Numbered from the stretch's first letter, positions 39,776-47,500 are shown. The stretch is 47,500 nt of DNA from Prorocentrum cordatum (GCA_963575745.1 CAUYUJ010000684.1:1-47500); one strand, 5' to 3'. The notes: a model not told the origin generated them from the letters alone. A program made the numbers and translations.

Positions 39776-40124
39776 GACGTCGCATGTTTGGGAACGGGCG
39801 TGTCTGCGGGGGGGAGGGGGGGGGGCAGTCGTATCAGGATTCGCGCTGGCGCCGTTTGGGAATGCTTGAGAATGGCTCATTCCCAGACGACGCCGGCGCG
39901 AATTGTGACGTGACCAAGGTGGGGGTTGGAGGGAGGGGGCGGGGTCGGTAACGGGCGTTGTCGCGAATGATTGAAAAGTGGCTCCAGCACCAGGACTACC
40001 GCAATCAGAAGGCATGCGGCCTGTTGCAGGATCCGTTAGAAAGCGCACTCTTCGCCTCCTGCCCCCACCCCCTGGGGAGGGCTCTCTCCGCGGAACAACA
40101 AGGCACATCCTCAAGCAGCGCCCC
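39776..40124. other. Spacer
   Basis: Includes a C-rich pocket at 40060-40080; nothing supportable. Confidence 0.4.
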
Positions 40125-40255
40125 TCGGAGGCCCGCGCCGGTTTCTTGGAGCGGCGGCGGGCCCCCCCTCTCTGGCGTGCGGAGCGCGCCAGGGGCGGCA
40201 CCGGAGGCCCAGGGGGGCCCATCTCCGCTCCAAGAAATGCGCGCGGACCCCCGAG
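40125..40255. mobile_element. MITE A, copy with G-rich arms
   Basis: 'tttcttggagcggcggcggg' and 'ccccgctccaagaaat'-like ('tctccgctccaagaaatgcg') arms, inner 'gggccccccctctctggcg' and 'ggcccaggggggccc'. The centre is 'ggagcgcgccaggggcggca'. Confidence 0.75.
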
Positions 40256-40560
40256 CGCTTCTGATTGTGACCTGTTTGCGGCGGCGGCATTGGATGAGGA
40301 CCGTCTTCCTGGGGCCCAGACCCTGGCGCATTCCTGATGGTTTCAAGACGAGGTGGGTGGCCCACGTGAGGCCGCCCATCGGTCGCGAGACCCCGTGTTT
40401 TCCTGATGCATCCTTATCTAGAACCTCCACCCCTGGAGGGAAACAGCAGGGTGCTGGTTTGGCGAATCCCCAGAACTCCTCTAGGGTGCATATGGATCTG
40501 CACTTTTCAACTGTGCGAGAAGCGGTATCGGTCTGTGTACGTGAGTAGCACCCCGCTAGT
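40256..40560. other. Spacer
   Basis: Nothing supportable seen. Confidence 0.4.
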
Positions 40561-40822
40561 GCGCATGAGAGTGCGGGAGCGGGCGCCCGGTGGGTCGCGA
40601 CACACTCGCAGGTGAGTCGCGGGTGTGTCGCGGGGTGCGTCGTGCGGGGTGGCTCGCGGAGGAGACGACGACAACAGCAGCAGCAGCAACAACAACAGCA
40701 ACAACAGCAACAATCGTTTCAATACTGTTCGCTCTTATCTGCTCGCGTGCCATCCAACACGTATATCCCAAACCCTCGGTACCCGCCCTCTTCATCTTCG
40801 ATCGTACCCCCTTGTGGCTTCG
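40561..40822. repeat. Modular repeat: GGTCGCGG array, CAA/CAG tract, terminal module copy 2
   Basis: Short 'gtcgcgggtgtgtcgcgggg' array (40590-40655), CAA/CAG tract (40665-40715), then 'tgttcgctcttatctgctcg' and 'ccaaaccctcggtacccgcc'. Same order of parts as 5.16-5.86 kb, but much shorter. Confidence 0.8.
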
Positions 40823-41295
40823 CGCGAGAGCGCGATTTCGCAATACATTTTGAGGAAGTATCAGGCGGAAGCCGTTGTTGTTGTTGTTGTTGCTGTTGTT
40901 GTTGTTGTGGTTGTTGTTGTTGTTGTTGTTGCAAACCGGAGGGCAACGATACAAGTGTGAGACTCAAGACATTCCCTGAACAAACAGTGTGTTTGCCCCA
41001 AGAAGGGTCACTTCAATTAATCACAGACGATGTGCCCATGAGGGGGGGGATCCATATTTTTTCATTAGACTTGATAATTCAACAACAACAGCTACACTTA
41101 CAACATGACCACCAACGAGATCAACAGCACCATTCAGCATCATTTTAAGACTGCCCGTTCTTTTTACTTTTCCCGCGTAAATCAAAATGCATATCCCAAC
41201 CCTCGATGCCCGCCGCTTTCGTGTCTGATCATACCCCCTTTGGGGTATGCCTTCCTTACCTGCCCCGCGTGGTTGGCGCAGGCCTTTAAGAGGGG
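40823..41295. repeat. Modular repeat with GAGGAAGT unit, TTG tract, terminal module copy 3
   Basis: 'gaggaagtatcaggcggaag', (GTT)n 40874-40932, diverged GGGTGCGAGCCCC module near 40988, 'caacaacaacagc', then 'tatcccaaccctcgatgccc' and 'tggcgcaggcctttaa'. Confidence 0.75.
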
Positions 41296-41345
41296 AGGGA
41301 AGGGACAACGGGGAGAGAGAATATTTGAGTACACCAGAGAGTACC

Positions 41346-41505
41346 GTTAAGTCGTGCATGTCCCTCTACAGGAGGAATGTTCGAAACTAGTAACAAAAAG
41401 TTTGGGGGCGATGGGTCTACTATTGAACCTTTTCCTGAATATGCTGTGACTATTCGGTTTTTTTCTACAAGATCCGCCTGTAGGAGGACATGCCCGACCT
41501 AAGAG
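41346..41505. mobile_element. MITE B, copy 5
   Basis: 'ttaagtcgtgcatgtccctc' + 'tacaggaggaa' at left, 'ccgcctgtaggaggacatgc' + 'ccgacctaa' at right, AT-rich interior. It is inserted among modular-repeat copies. Confidence 0.85.
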
Positions 41506-42110
41506 TAGCAGGAGCAGGGATCGGAGCAGAAGAACAAGCGGCATAACCAGGCGGGCGGGTGGGGCGGGTCGGGCAGGTGGGCCCAGGCGGCGGGGTCGAG
41601 CGTGTTGGTCAGTGAAGTGTCAGTTCGGCATGAAGCGCCAGGAAGTCTGTAGCGACAGCGCGATCCCGAGGTAAGTCGTGCGGATGTCGACAGTGGGATC
41701 GTGGTTCCTGAATGTGGGGGGTGCGGCGTTTCAATCAATTGTGAAGGAGTGATTCTTGGATACATTGTGGGGAAGTCCAGTGCGAGAGCGCGATTTTGAA
41801 CATATTGTGGGGAAGTATCAGGCGAGAGCCGTTGTTGTGCTAGTTCGTGAGTCAGGGGCGCAGTCTGAGCCTCAAGAATTTCCCCTTCTGTACACCACCA
41901 TAAACAGGGAGACCAGGAATCTTCATTCTTTTTATAAGTGCGAATGCACTTATCTGAAAACTGTTCGCCCTCATCTGCTCGCGTGCCACTCAACATGGAT
42001 TCCCCAAACCCTCGATACCCGCCGTTTTCTTCTCCTTCGATCTTGCCCAGTTCGGGGTATATCTTCCTCACCCGCCACATGTAGTTGGCGCAGCCCCTAA
42101 AACAGGAAGG
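41506..42110. repeat. Modular repeat with terminal module copy 4
   Basis: GAGGAAGT-like units ('gtggggaagtatcaggcgag' near 41808), then 'gttcgccctcatctgctcgc', 'gattccccaaaccctcgata' and 'gttggcgcagcccctaaaac'. Confidence 0.75.
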
Positions 42111-42895
42111 GAACAGAGGCAGGAGGAGGACAATGGGAGCGAGGAGGAAGCGAGCATGGGAGCGAGGAGGAAGCGAGCATGGGAGCGAGGAGGAAACGGG
42201 CATCGATGGGGGCTACGAGGGCAGCGCTGTAGCCGCGAAAGGCAGCTGCGGAACCACGACGGCCAGCGAGGGGCATCGGAGGCGGGCGATGGGCAGCAAG
42301 GGGCGACTGCGGTCCTTAACGAGTGGGTCGGGATGGCGGACCCCGACGGGCGAGTCGAGCGAGCGGATCGCTGAAGCGTGAGTCCTGCATGCATCGCCAG
42401 GAAGTCAATCACGGCATCGCGTTCACGAAGTAAATCGTAGTCCAGAGGCAGAGCGTGATCCTCGAGTGTCGAGGGTGCGGCGTCTGAGTAAACCGCCAGG
42501 AAATCCCACGCGATGTCCTTCAATCAACTGTGAGAAGGTGCGGTCCTTCAAAAAATCGTGAGGAGGTACGAGGCGGGTGCCACTGTTGTAATAAATCGGG
42601 GGCCAATGATCCAGTCTGAGGCCCAATCATTTGCTTGGTATAAACGGGGTGCGAGCCCCAGAAGGGGCACTGCAATTGAGAATACACTGGGCACCAGACG
42701 AGGGTCCAACTGCAACACAGACAACAAGCTTGGTACTGTGTGCTCTTGTCTGCTCGCGTGCCAATCAACATGCTACATTTATATATCCAACCATCGATAC
42801 CGGCCCTTTTCGTCTTCGAACGCACCCTCCTTGGGGTATATCTACATTACGTGCCACGTGCAGTTGACGCAGCCCCCAAAACCGGATTGGGAGGG
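42111..42895. repeat. Modular repeat with terminal module copy 5
   Basis: GGAGCGAGGAGGAA units (42140-42195), then diverged 'gccaggaagtcaatcacggc' units, 'gggtgcgagccccagaaggg' (42648), and the terminal module 'tgctcgcgtgccaatcaaca' to 'gttgacgcagcccccaaaac'. Confidence 0.75.
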
Positions 42896-43735
42896 AGACA
42901 GGCACAGCAGCATATATCAAGGAAGACAGGAGTTCGGGAAGGGAGAGGGAGGGAATGAGCAAGCTGGAGGGGGAAGCATAGAGCACGAGAGACATTAGCA
43001 GGAGGAGACTCAGGAGCAGGAAAGCAAGCGGCAGAACCAGATGGACGCGGGCGGGTCTGGCGAACGGGCCCAGACGGTCGGCTCGAGCGAGCGGGTCGCT
43101 GAAGCGTGAGTCTTGCATGCATCGCGAGGTAGTATTAGCGATAGCGCGATTCCTAAGTGAATCGTGAGGAAGTCCAGAGGCAGAGCGTGATCCTCGAGTG
43201 TCGACGAGGTGTCGCCTGAACAAATTACGAGGAAGACCTGAAGGAGAGTGCGATCCGCTGGTGAGTTGCAAGGACCTCCCTAGCGACAACGCGCTACTGC
43301 TGTATATATACATATGTGAATATATATATATATATATACATATATGTATGTATATATATATATATATGCACACATACATATCTATGTATGTATATTATAA
43401 CTACATAAACATGCGGGAGCCGTTGCTGTAAAAGTGGCCAACTATTCACGTTAGAAATCCAAGAGGCGGGTGCAAGCCCTGGGAGGGGCACTTCAATGCA
43501 CAAAACACATGTGTTACCGGAAGGAGCGAATGTTCTTTACTCAGTCGAAGTGAGAGCGTCAACACAGCACTCTCTTTTAGGCGGCTCGGTTTCATATGAT
43601 CGCGCGTCATTCTACATGTGTCTCCGAAGCCCTCGATACCCGCCCTCTTCATCCTTTCTCGTGCCCCTCTTTTGGGGGGTCCCTTCCCTACCTGCCACAT
43701 GTAACTGGCGCAGCACTTAAAACATGAAGAACCGA
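42896..43735. repeat. Modular repeat with terminal module copy 6
   Basis: 'gaggaagtccagaggcagag' units (about 43165), a TATATA/ACATA microsatellite (43296-43395), 'gggtgcaagccctgggaggg' (43468), then 'ctccgaagccctcgataccc' and 'aactggcgcagcacttaaaa'. No CAA tract in this copy. Confidence 0.75.
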
Positions 43736-44430
43736 AAGAGCGGAAAGAGAGAGGGCGAGGAGGAAGGGAGTGGAGGAAGGGAGAGAGGAGGAACGGCGGC
43801 ACGAGGGAGGGGAGGGGGGAGATGTTCGACGAGAGAGGTTCGCAAGGGGGCTTCGCAAGAGGTGAGGTCAAGGACGTCTCATGCGTGAGGGCCATTCCTG
43901 AGTAAACTATGATCGGGGAGACGTAAGACTCGAGTAAGCCAGCACTCGGGTTTTTGCCGACGTTTTCTATCAGCGAGTCCTGGATTGTGACGGTCCAGTT
44001 TTCGTGGGATGTCTGCAGCGGGAGTTCGCGTCAAATTCCAGGCCAACCCGAGCCCCCCCGCATCCGAGTTCTTACGTCTCCACGGTCGTCCTGAGCGAGA
44101 GCGCCACTCCACAGCGCCGGCCGACGGAGCGATTCGCCAAGGTCCGTCCCACCGCAGCTGCGTGGGCGGAGGCGCTCCCGCGAGCTTTCCTGTTTGTTTC
44201 GTTGTTCGCTCGTCGCTCTGGTCGGCCGGGCCTTGCGGGCGCCCTCGTTGGCAGCCACGAGCAGACAGACCCCCTTCGAGTCACGAGAAGAGCCTGACGG
44301 GAAGCCTCTCGCTATGTTTGGGCCGCCGGGGGCCTCGCGCAGGGCCTCGGGGCCGTCAGAAACGGCTGCGGGGAGTTGTTTGTCTTTTGTGGCCGCGGGG
44401 GGCCCTCGCTGGGCCTCGCAAGTGTCAAAT
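43736..44430. other. Spacer
   Basis: Begins with a GGA-rich run after the terminal module, then one degenerate GAGGAAGT-like unit. 44.0-44.4 kb is GC-rich and open in + frames, but not convincingly coding. Confidence 0.4.
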
Positions 44431-44436
44431 AATTAT

Positions 44437-44640
44437 CTGGACGCCCGAAATGGGTACGGAAAGAATGGGTACAATGCTCAACAGCAGTTCCTGTTCATTT
44501 TGAACAGGATTCGCTGTCCACACCGCCGAGGCCTGTGTCCATTTCAGACAGAAGGCCGCCCGCGGCCGCTGTTGGTTTGGGACAACAGTTGTTGTTGGGC
44601 ATTGTACCCATTCTTCCCGTACCCATTTCGGGCGTCCAAG
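44437..44640. mobile_element. MITE C with target-site duplication AATTAT
   Basis: Terminal inverted repeats of about 45 bp: left starts CTGGACGCCCGAAATGGGTA, right ends TACCCATTTCGGGCGTCCAA + G. Both continue inward through 'gaatgggtacaatgc(t/c)caaca'. The 6 bp AATTAT at 44431-44436 is repeated exactly at 44641-44646. Total 204 bp, no coding capacity. The interior has its own small palindrome, 'cctgttcattttgaacagg'-like. It is non-autonomous; the family of transposase that moved it is not known from the sequence. Confidence 0.95.
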
Positions 44641-44649
44641 AATTATGCA

Positions 44650-44725
44650 GGATGATACACAGGTTCCGGGGAAGGGGTCGAGACTTCCAGAGTCGACGTC
44701 GTCGTGAAAACATCATGACGTCGGG
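44650..44725. repeat. TCCGGGGAAGGGGTCGAGAC repeat with ACGTC hairpin
   Basis: 'ttccggggaaggggtcgaga' matches the tail of the repeat at 25868. 'tcgacgtcgtcgtgaaaaca' + 'tcatgacgtcggg' forms a short stem and resembles 46218-46262. Confidence 0.55.
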
Positions 44726-45099
44726 AATTCAGGAAGGAGGGTGGGGGGAAGAAGGAGGGCTTCTCAGAAGGACCCCTGCTCTTCGGAATGAAGTGGGGCA
44801 AAAACCACCCGGACCCGAACATGGGCGTTTGCTAAACGACCCTGGGCGTTTTTGCTAAACAGCCCTGCCCTGTTCAGTTCCTTCTGTGGGTGCTTTTGCT
44901 AGACAGCTTCGCGTGTCTGGGTGATCTATTATGGGGGTGGGCTTCCTCCCCTCTACATAAGGGGGTGGCTCCATTTATAGATGGAGGGTTGGCGCCTTCT
45001 GAGTGGCAGCCTGCTTCCACGGAGCCCTCCCCCTTTCCTGTCCTTCAGCGCGCACTTCTGGGCGCGCCCCCCCTCGCTGCCGTCCTCTCAAGATCGGCG
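44726..45099. other. Spacer
   Basis: Contains direct repeats 'gggcgtttgctaaac' and 'gggcgtttttgctaaac' (44823-44865). No gene. Confidence 0.45.
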
Positions 45100-45277
45100 G
45101 CGAGCGAGGGGGGGAAGTGATAAGGAGAAGGCCTTCTTCAGAAGGCCTTCTCCGAAGCCCTCGCGCCGTCCGACAAAAAGTCTTGCGTCTTCGGGGAAGG
45201 CTTCGACGACCTCTCAGGCCGGGGGCCTGTCTGAGAAGGCTTGCCCCTTCTCACTTCCCCCCCTCTGCTCGCTCGCC
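45100..45277. mobile_element. Fold-back element with CGAGCGAGGGGGGGAAGTGA ends
   Basis: 'cgagcgagggggggaagtga' at left pairs with 'tcacttccccccctctgctc' + 'gctcg' at right. The inner 'gagaaggccttcttc' and 'agaaggccttctc' form a second palindrome. 178 bp; target-site duplication not obvious. Confidence 0.75.
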
Positions 45278-45436
45278 GACAAGACAGGTCGGGAGGCAGG
45301 CGATCCTTCGTTGACAAGGATCCGGCGCTCCGCTCACACCTGCGCCCCACCACTGCCCCCCCCCCCGCGTGCCGCGGATCTCCCAGACCCCCGACAGCGT
45401 GTCAACACCCTGGAGGTCTCGGCCCATTTTCAGCGA
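45278..45436. other. Spacer
   Basis: C-rich run at 45355-45367. Nothing supportable. Confidence 0.4.
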
Positions 45437-45560
45437 CCGGTTTTTCATCCTGACTCGTTTTGTTGACGGTGCCAGGGCCCCGCGAGGGCTCCTGGAGGCC
45501 GAGAGTCGCCAAGAGGTTTCCCGTCTACTGCTTGACGCGAGCATGTCTGGAGTTTTTTTG
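45437..45560 (-). repeat. CAGATGTGCTCGCGTCGTG repeat, minus copy
   Basis: The reverse complement reads 'ccagacatgctcgcgtcaag', 'cggcctccaggagccctcgc' and 'aacgagtcaggatgaaaaac' in the order of 25755-25870. It ends 11 bp before the kinase exon and so supplies part of the sequence around its branch-point and acceptor region. Confidence 0.75.
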
Positions 45561-45571
45561 CTCCCCTGCAG

Positions 45572-45709
45572 GACGGGAAGCGCGGCGACTTCGACGCGGC
45601 CTTCTCCATGGGGCGGGTGCTCGGAAAGGGCGGATTCTCGCAGGTGCGGGCCGCGCGCCGCCGCTGCGACGGCGAGCGCCTGGCCGTGAAGGCCTCGCGG
45701 CCTGCCGGG
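45572..45709 (+). CDS. Protein kinase N-lobe exon
   Basis: After TTTGCTCCCCTGCAG the phase-0 frame encodes DGKRGDFDAAFSMGRVLGKG, then GFSQVRAARRRCDGERLAVK. Leu-Gly-Lys-Gly-Gly-Phe-Ser-x-Val is the ATP-binding glycine-rich loop, and Ala-Val-Lys, 15 residues after that valine, holds the lysine that orients ATP phosphates (residue 40 of this exon). Serine in place of the third glycine is common in CaMK-like Ser/Thr kinases. Strand b1, loop, b2 and b3 are all present; helix C and later motifs are not in the window. After Lys-Ala the kinase pattern ends, so the donor lies between 45691 and about 45710; no GT is present there, and GC donors (aag|gcctcg) are available. The upstream partner may be the MGC exon at 34299. 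Confidence 0.75.
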
Positions 45710-46175
45710 CTCTCTCTGGGCCCCGGACCCCAGGCCCTGTCGAGTCTCGGAGGAACAGGTGCCCATGCTGCTACTCGTCGCTCGTTTCCTCCTTTTTGGG
45801 CCTCCTGGGGGGCCCTCATCGCCACCGCTGGATTCGCCTCGACATTCTGGTCAGAACGCACCCCGGGACAGGTTTGGGGAGTAGGGGAACCAGTGACCCA
45901 GACCCTCTCGAATCATGAACAAGTCACGACGGAAGGTGTTTTGCTATTTTCGGCCTCTGGAGTCCTTTGCCGTGCCTCGGGAACGTCAGAAAGCGCGTTA
46001 GGATTAAACAACTAGTTTTTATGGTTTATAGACAGGGGGGGTGCTGAACCTGAAGCAAGCCGCAATCTGCTTGCGCGTGCGGAGATCACGCAAGGCGAGA
46101 CGCACTTGCACGCTAGTTTTCATTTGGAGATGGGCGAGGAGCGGGTGCGAAGGCAATGCAAAAATGTTGCCTGAA
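45710..46175. other. Probable intron after the kinase exon
   Basis: The frame stays open to 46015 but loses kinase character. A diverged piece of the 25755-type repeat is seen at 45950-45995 ('ttttcggcctctggagtcct', 'gggaacgtcagaaag'). Confidence 0.45.
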
Positions 46176-46290
46176 TCTAGAAAAGGGCAGGATCCAGGCT
46201 TCAGGGAATGTGTCGAGGTATCCCGGGGTCGACGTGATGAAACAATCGTCACGTCGGGGTCACAGGCCTCCTTGCTTCGGTAGCATCTCC
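46176..46290. repeat. GAAAAGGGCAGGATCCAGG / ACGTC hairpin repeat
   Basis: 'gtcgacgtgatgaaacaatc' + 'gtcacgtcgggg' can fold as a stem and resembles 44685-44720. Confidence 0.5.
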
Positions 46291-46349
46291 TGGTAGCACC
46301 GCGGCTCCTCGCGATGTCTCCCTCGGAGCGCACTCGCGCGCGTTAGCCG

Positions 46350-46501
46350 TTAGCGTTAAGTCAAGCCTGTCCCTCTACAGGAGGAATATTCAAAGGTAGT
46401 CAAAAATATTCTGGGGTTGTTTTATCATTTTTGAGTGCTTTTTGTTTGAATTTTCCGTCTAAAAGTCCCCTGTAGGGGGACAGGCCCGACTTAACGCTAG
46501 C
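46350..46501. mobile_element. MITE B, copy 6 (best preserved)
   Basis: 152 bp. 'tagcgttaagtcaagcctgt' + 'ccctctacagg' at left, 'cctgtagggggacaggcccg' + 'acttaacgcta' at right: about 30-bp terminal inverted repeats with few mismatches. The interior is T-rich. 'gttag' precedes it and 'gctag' ends it, so any target-site duplication is short or hidden. Confidence 0.9.
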
Positions 46502-46838
46502 GTGTGGTAATCGATTGGAAATCGCCGACCAGCGTCGATTCAGTGTCGATTCAGCATCGATCGGCGTCGACCAGCGTCAACTACACTGGGGACGCATGCC
46601 AAGAAACACCCTGCTTTTGTCCAGGGTGCCCTTGGTTTCTCGGGTTACGATGGTTCGGCTATGGTAGGCGTGACGTTCCCACACCAAAAAGCAATGGACG
46701 TCCTGGATTATCAGGGTTGGGTTTCTCGGGGAAGGTTTCTTATGGATTGGCCTCCACTGTAGCGTGGATGAGTGTCGGCCAGCGTCGATTCGCAAATGCC
46801 AGCAAGATGGCACTGGAGGCTCCCATAAGTTGCCGCGT
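46502..46838. repeat. GCGTCGA interspersed repeat, copy 3
   Basis: 'cagcgtcgattcagtgtcga' and related words (46530-46590), a 200-bp unique-looking stretch, then 'gccagcaagatggcactgga' and 'ggctcccataagttgcc' as in copy 1. Confidence 0.7.
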
Positions 46839-46873
46839 ACTTCTGCTTAGGGCATCGCGAGAGGTGCTGGGAG

Positions 46874-47255
46874 GTGGAGGAGGACGACGGCCGGGCCAGT
46901 AGATCGTTTTTGTTGCTGGTTCCGCCATCGTGTGTCATTGTGCCAGTTCCGGTCCCAGCGCCAGTCCAGGAGCCGTTTTTGCTTTCTGGAAAAGTTCATT
47001 TGCCAATTCCATGCTCCAGAGAGATGTTTTTGAAAACAGAACAAAACAACGGCACCGACGACTCTGGGCCCAATGAAGTCCCAGACCTCCGCTTGGATCG
47101 CCGCAGGAATTCTAGAGTGGAGGAGGACGAGGACTGGGAGAAGGATTTGCGGGGCCAGGAGATATTTGTTGTTTCCCGTGATTGGTTTTTGGCTTAAGAA
47201 GATGAACCCATGGGGAGCACGGGGAGCCTTAAACCGCCCGGTCTGGTAGTTCCTC
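46874..47255 (+). pseudogene. Coding-like block, part 1 (interrupted frame)
   Basis: The frame reads VPVPAPVQEPFLLSGKVHLP, later EMFLKTEQNNGTDDSGPNEV, PDLRLDRRRNSRVEEDEDWE and KDLRGQEIFVVSRDWFLA before TAA at 47195-47197. Beyond this stop the same frame remains protein-like: EDEPMGSTGSLKPPGLVVPH. Composition (charged, with aromatic and aliphatic residues, lower GC) differs from the Ala/Glu-rich exons elsewhere. One stop inside an otherwise good frame suggests a decayed gene. No family is recognised. A minus-strand frame (46847-47257) overlaps but reads less naturally. Confidence 0.4.
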
Positions 47256-47500
47256 ATGCCGGCCCTCCCTGGCTTATTCGGTTTTTGTTGTTTTGTGGGA
47301 GTCCAAGCAACCAGGTGCTTCGATGTGGTGGTAACGAACGAGGTAGAGGGAAAGGTGTTGGAGAGACCTAACTTGGTATTCGCAGCTGCGTCGCGCCCGT
47401 CGCTAATGCAGACGCTTTATACTTTCAAGGACAACGGGGGGTTGAAATCGATCCATGCGATTCTGGAGGACGGCGCGGCCCCCAGGTCCAAAACAACAAA
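47256..47500 (+). CDS. Coding-like block, part 2, open at the window edge
   Basis: An ATG at 47256 opens MPALPGLFGFCCFVGVQATR, then CFDVVVTNEVEGKVLERPNL, VFAAASRPSLMQTLYTFKDN and GGLKSIHAILEDGAAPRSKT, with no stop to the window end. From CFDVVV onward it is among the most natural protein sequence in the window, with codon use unlike the microsatellite frames. It is one frame off part 1. Either a frameshift joins the two in one decayed gene, or an intron or exon start (AG at 47307-47308 or 47313-47314) separates them. Function unknown. Confidence 0.45.
   Translation, partial: MPALPGLFGFCCFVGVQATRCFDVVVTNEVEGKVLERPNLVFAAASRPSLMQTLYTFKDNGGLKSIHAILEDGAAPRSKTT

Noticed and set aside
39269-40222. 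317-codon minus-strand Gly/Glu/Arg ORF
   Set aside because: Driven by the CCT tract and crossing a repeat and a MITE A copy.
1-47500. Dinoflagellate spliced-leader relict, rRNA, CRISPR, bacterial operon signals
   Set aside because: None of the expected words or arrangements was noticed by eye; direct repeats present are satellites, not spacer arrays.

Overview
This looks like nuclear DNA of a repeat-rich, GC-rich eukaryote. No bacterial-style operons, ribosome-binding sites, rRNA, tRNA or CRISPR could be recognised. Short coding-like islands of about 70-230 nt follow pyrimidine tracts ending in CAG, as spliced exons do, and nearly all lie on the + strand. They are scattered through kilobases of microsatellites, minisatellites, fold-back elements and composite repeats. 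Sparse one-strand exons, very abundant repeats, GC- or GA-type donor possibilities and introner-like inverted-repeat elements fit a dinoflagellate best (for example a Prorocentrum/Polarella-type genome). That assignment is an inference: no spliced-leader relict was noticed and the genus cannot be told.

Layout. 0-7.9 kb: hairpins, GGCCTCTTGG-type arrays, composite repeats and trinucleotide tracts, with one good exon-like island at 2217. 8-12.1 kb: one exon-like island at 8413, a 0.5-kb direct duplication (8.57/9.66 kb) and several minisatellites. 12.1-20.5 kb: exon-like islands at 14089, 15246, 17743, 18008 and 19081, a cluster of inverted-repeat elements (MITE B), and a frame-shifted pseudogene at 19.84-20.48 kb. 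20.5-24.75 kb: a GC-rich block almost free of microsatellites, open in many frames but with no recognised domain. 25.2-31.6 kb: a 360-bp CCT tract leading into an exon, a minus-strand membrane-protein-like ORF, GCGGGCGG and GAT arrays, and acidic or helical exon candidates near 31.5 kb. 32-44 kb: more fold-back elements, a 91-bp minisatellite, six copies of a modular repeat with a conserved end, and two gene pieces (an N-myristoylation-type first exon at 34299 and an exon at 36427). 44.4-47.5 kb: a textbook MITE with a target-site duplication, a protein-kinase N-lobe exon at 45572, and a coding-like block running off the right end.

The only family assigned with confidence is a Ser/Thr protein kinase, from its glycine-rich loop and AVK lysine (45572-45709). 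The first-exon candidate at 34299 starts Met-Gly-Cys-Ala-Thr-Ser and joins it in phase across a shared 12-nt boundary, so both may belong to one membrane-anchored kinase gene with an 11.2-kb intron. Three Ala/Glu/Asp-rich islands at 17.7, 18.0 and 25.6 kb resemble one another and may be duplicated exons. Most of the window is best read as intron or intergenic DNA built by repeat amplification.
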